NCBI GenBank assembly: GCA_035942915.1
Contig: DASZCR010000037.1
Location: 1-8,990, forward strand
Length of the DNA: 8,990 bases
Source: DASZCR01 sp035942915
GTDB lineage: Bacteria; Acidobacteriota; Blastocatellia; Pyrinomonadales; Pyrinomonadaceae
Direction: 5' to 3'
Part shown: in pieces, positions 8,818-8,990 of the stretch
Layout of the letters: every line of letters begins with the position of its first letter
Numbering within the stretch: position 1 is the first letter of the stretch
Notes under the pieces: generated by a model
Databases searched by the model: none
What the model was told of the DNA's origin: nothing
What the model saw: the letters and a program-made list of their open reading frames with translations, nothing else
Made by a program: the position numbers and the translations under genes

Positions 8818-8824
8818 TCTCCTC
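8818..8824 (-). promoter_or_regulatory. Ribosome-binding site of the response regulator
   Basis: On the minus strand GAGGAGA precedes the ATG at 8810-8808 by seven bases. It is the strongest Shine-Dalgarno match in the window and fixes the start of the receiver gene. Confidence 0.7.
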
Positions 8825-8900
8825 AATTTGACTTTAAATCCACACGGCCGGTGAAGCGCCTAAGCGTGAGAGCAGTTCCGGCGACCTGCGCTGTTCGTGT

Positions 8901-8923
8901 CGGGATAAACGCTCGCGGGATAA
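8901..8923. repeat. Direct repeat CGGGATAA, two copies, in the response-regulator leader
   Basis: CGGGATAA occurs at 8901-8908 and again at 8916-8923, 15 bases apart start to start (TTATCCCG on the minus strand). The pair lies about 90-115 bases upstream of the receiver gene, just downstream of a possible extended -10. It could be an operator read by a dimer or by tandem monomers. Two 8-base matches may also be chance. Confidence 0.3.
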
Positions 8924-8937
8924 GGCTTACACCCGGC

Positions 8938-8946
8938 ATGTTAGCA
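8938..8946 (-). promoter_or_regulatory. Possible extended -10 promoter for the response regulator
   Basis: On the minus strand TGCTAACAT (8946-8938) matches the extended -10 pattern TGnTATAAT, with four of six hexamer positions correct. No convincing -35 lies 17 bases further upstream. Transcription would start near 8931, giving a leader of about 120 bases that contains the CGGGATAA repeats. The evidence is weak. Confidence 0.22.
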
Positions 8947-8970
8947 CAAATCCCATCCGCCGGTTGACGT

Positions 8971-8990
8971 AAAAAAAGCGGGAGGACTTT
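8971..8990. terminator. Possible half of a terminator cut by the right edge
   Basis: Seven A bases (8971-8977) are followed by GCGGGAGGAC (8978-8987). Read on the minus strand this is GTCCTCCCGC followed by seven T bases, the usual look of the 3' arm and U-tract of an intrinsic terminator for a minus-strand gene lying beyond the window. The other arm is not visible, so this cannot be confirmed here. Confidence 0.3.

Overview
The window is GC-rich DNA (by eye around 60 percent) with strong G/C preference at third codon positions. It carries a secretin fused to a cohesin-like domain, an exported subtilisin-like protease ending in GVLLSD-type hexapeptide repeats, and a hybrid histidine kinase of the AHDFNN type. 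Together these suggest a Gram-negative bacterium, most likely Acidobacteriota (Blastocatellia-like). That placement is an impression from gene types and was not tested by a search. I found no rRNA, tRNA, CRISPR array, transposase or other sign of mobile DNA.

Layout: (1) 1-172, minus strand: the start of a gene cut by the window edge. (2) 173-432: a divergent intergenic region with a near-consensus sigma70 promoter (234-262) facing right and a hairpin in the leader. (3) 433-3036: secretin-family outer-membrane channel protein with an N-terminal TPR-like part, N domains, secretin core, disordered linker and C-terminal cohesin-like domain. (4) 3037-3315: intergenic region with a sigma54-type (-24/-12) promoter and two TGACC/GGTCA-like dyads upstream of it. 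(5) 3316-5310: exported S8 serine peptidase with the full catalytic triad and about fifteen C-terminal hexads. (6) 5381-6289: GNAT acetyltransferase with an extra N-terminal domain. (7) 6328-8277: membrane hybrid histidine kinase/receiver, probably co-transcribed with the GNAT gene. (8) 8332-8372: strong hairpin terminator between convergent genes. (9) 8409-8810, minus strand: single-domain response regulator, with its leader in 8811-8990.

The first half encodes cell-envelope and export functions: a secretin pore for a type II secretion or type IV pilus-like machine, followed by a secreted protease. The second half is mostly signalling: a hybrid kinase and a stand-alone receiver that could exchange phosphate. 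A link between the halves is conjectural. The sigma54-type promoter implies that the protease is switched on by an enhancer-binding activator, which is not encoded in this window. I see no complete new defence or mobile system. The most unusual items are the hexad-repeat protease tail, its sigma54/enhancer-like upstream region, and the secretin-cohesin fusion.
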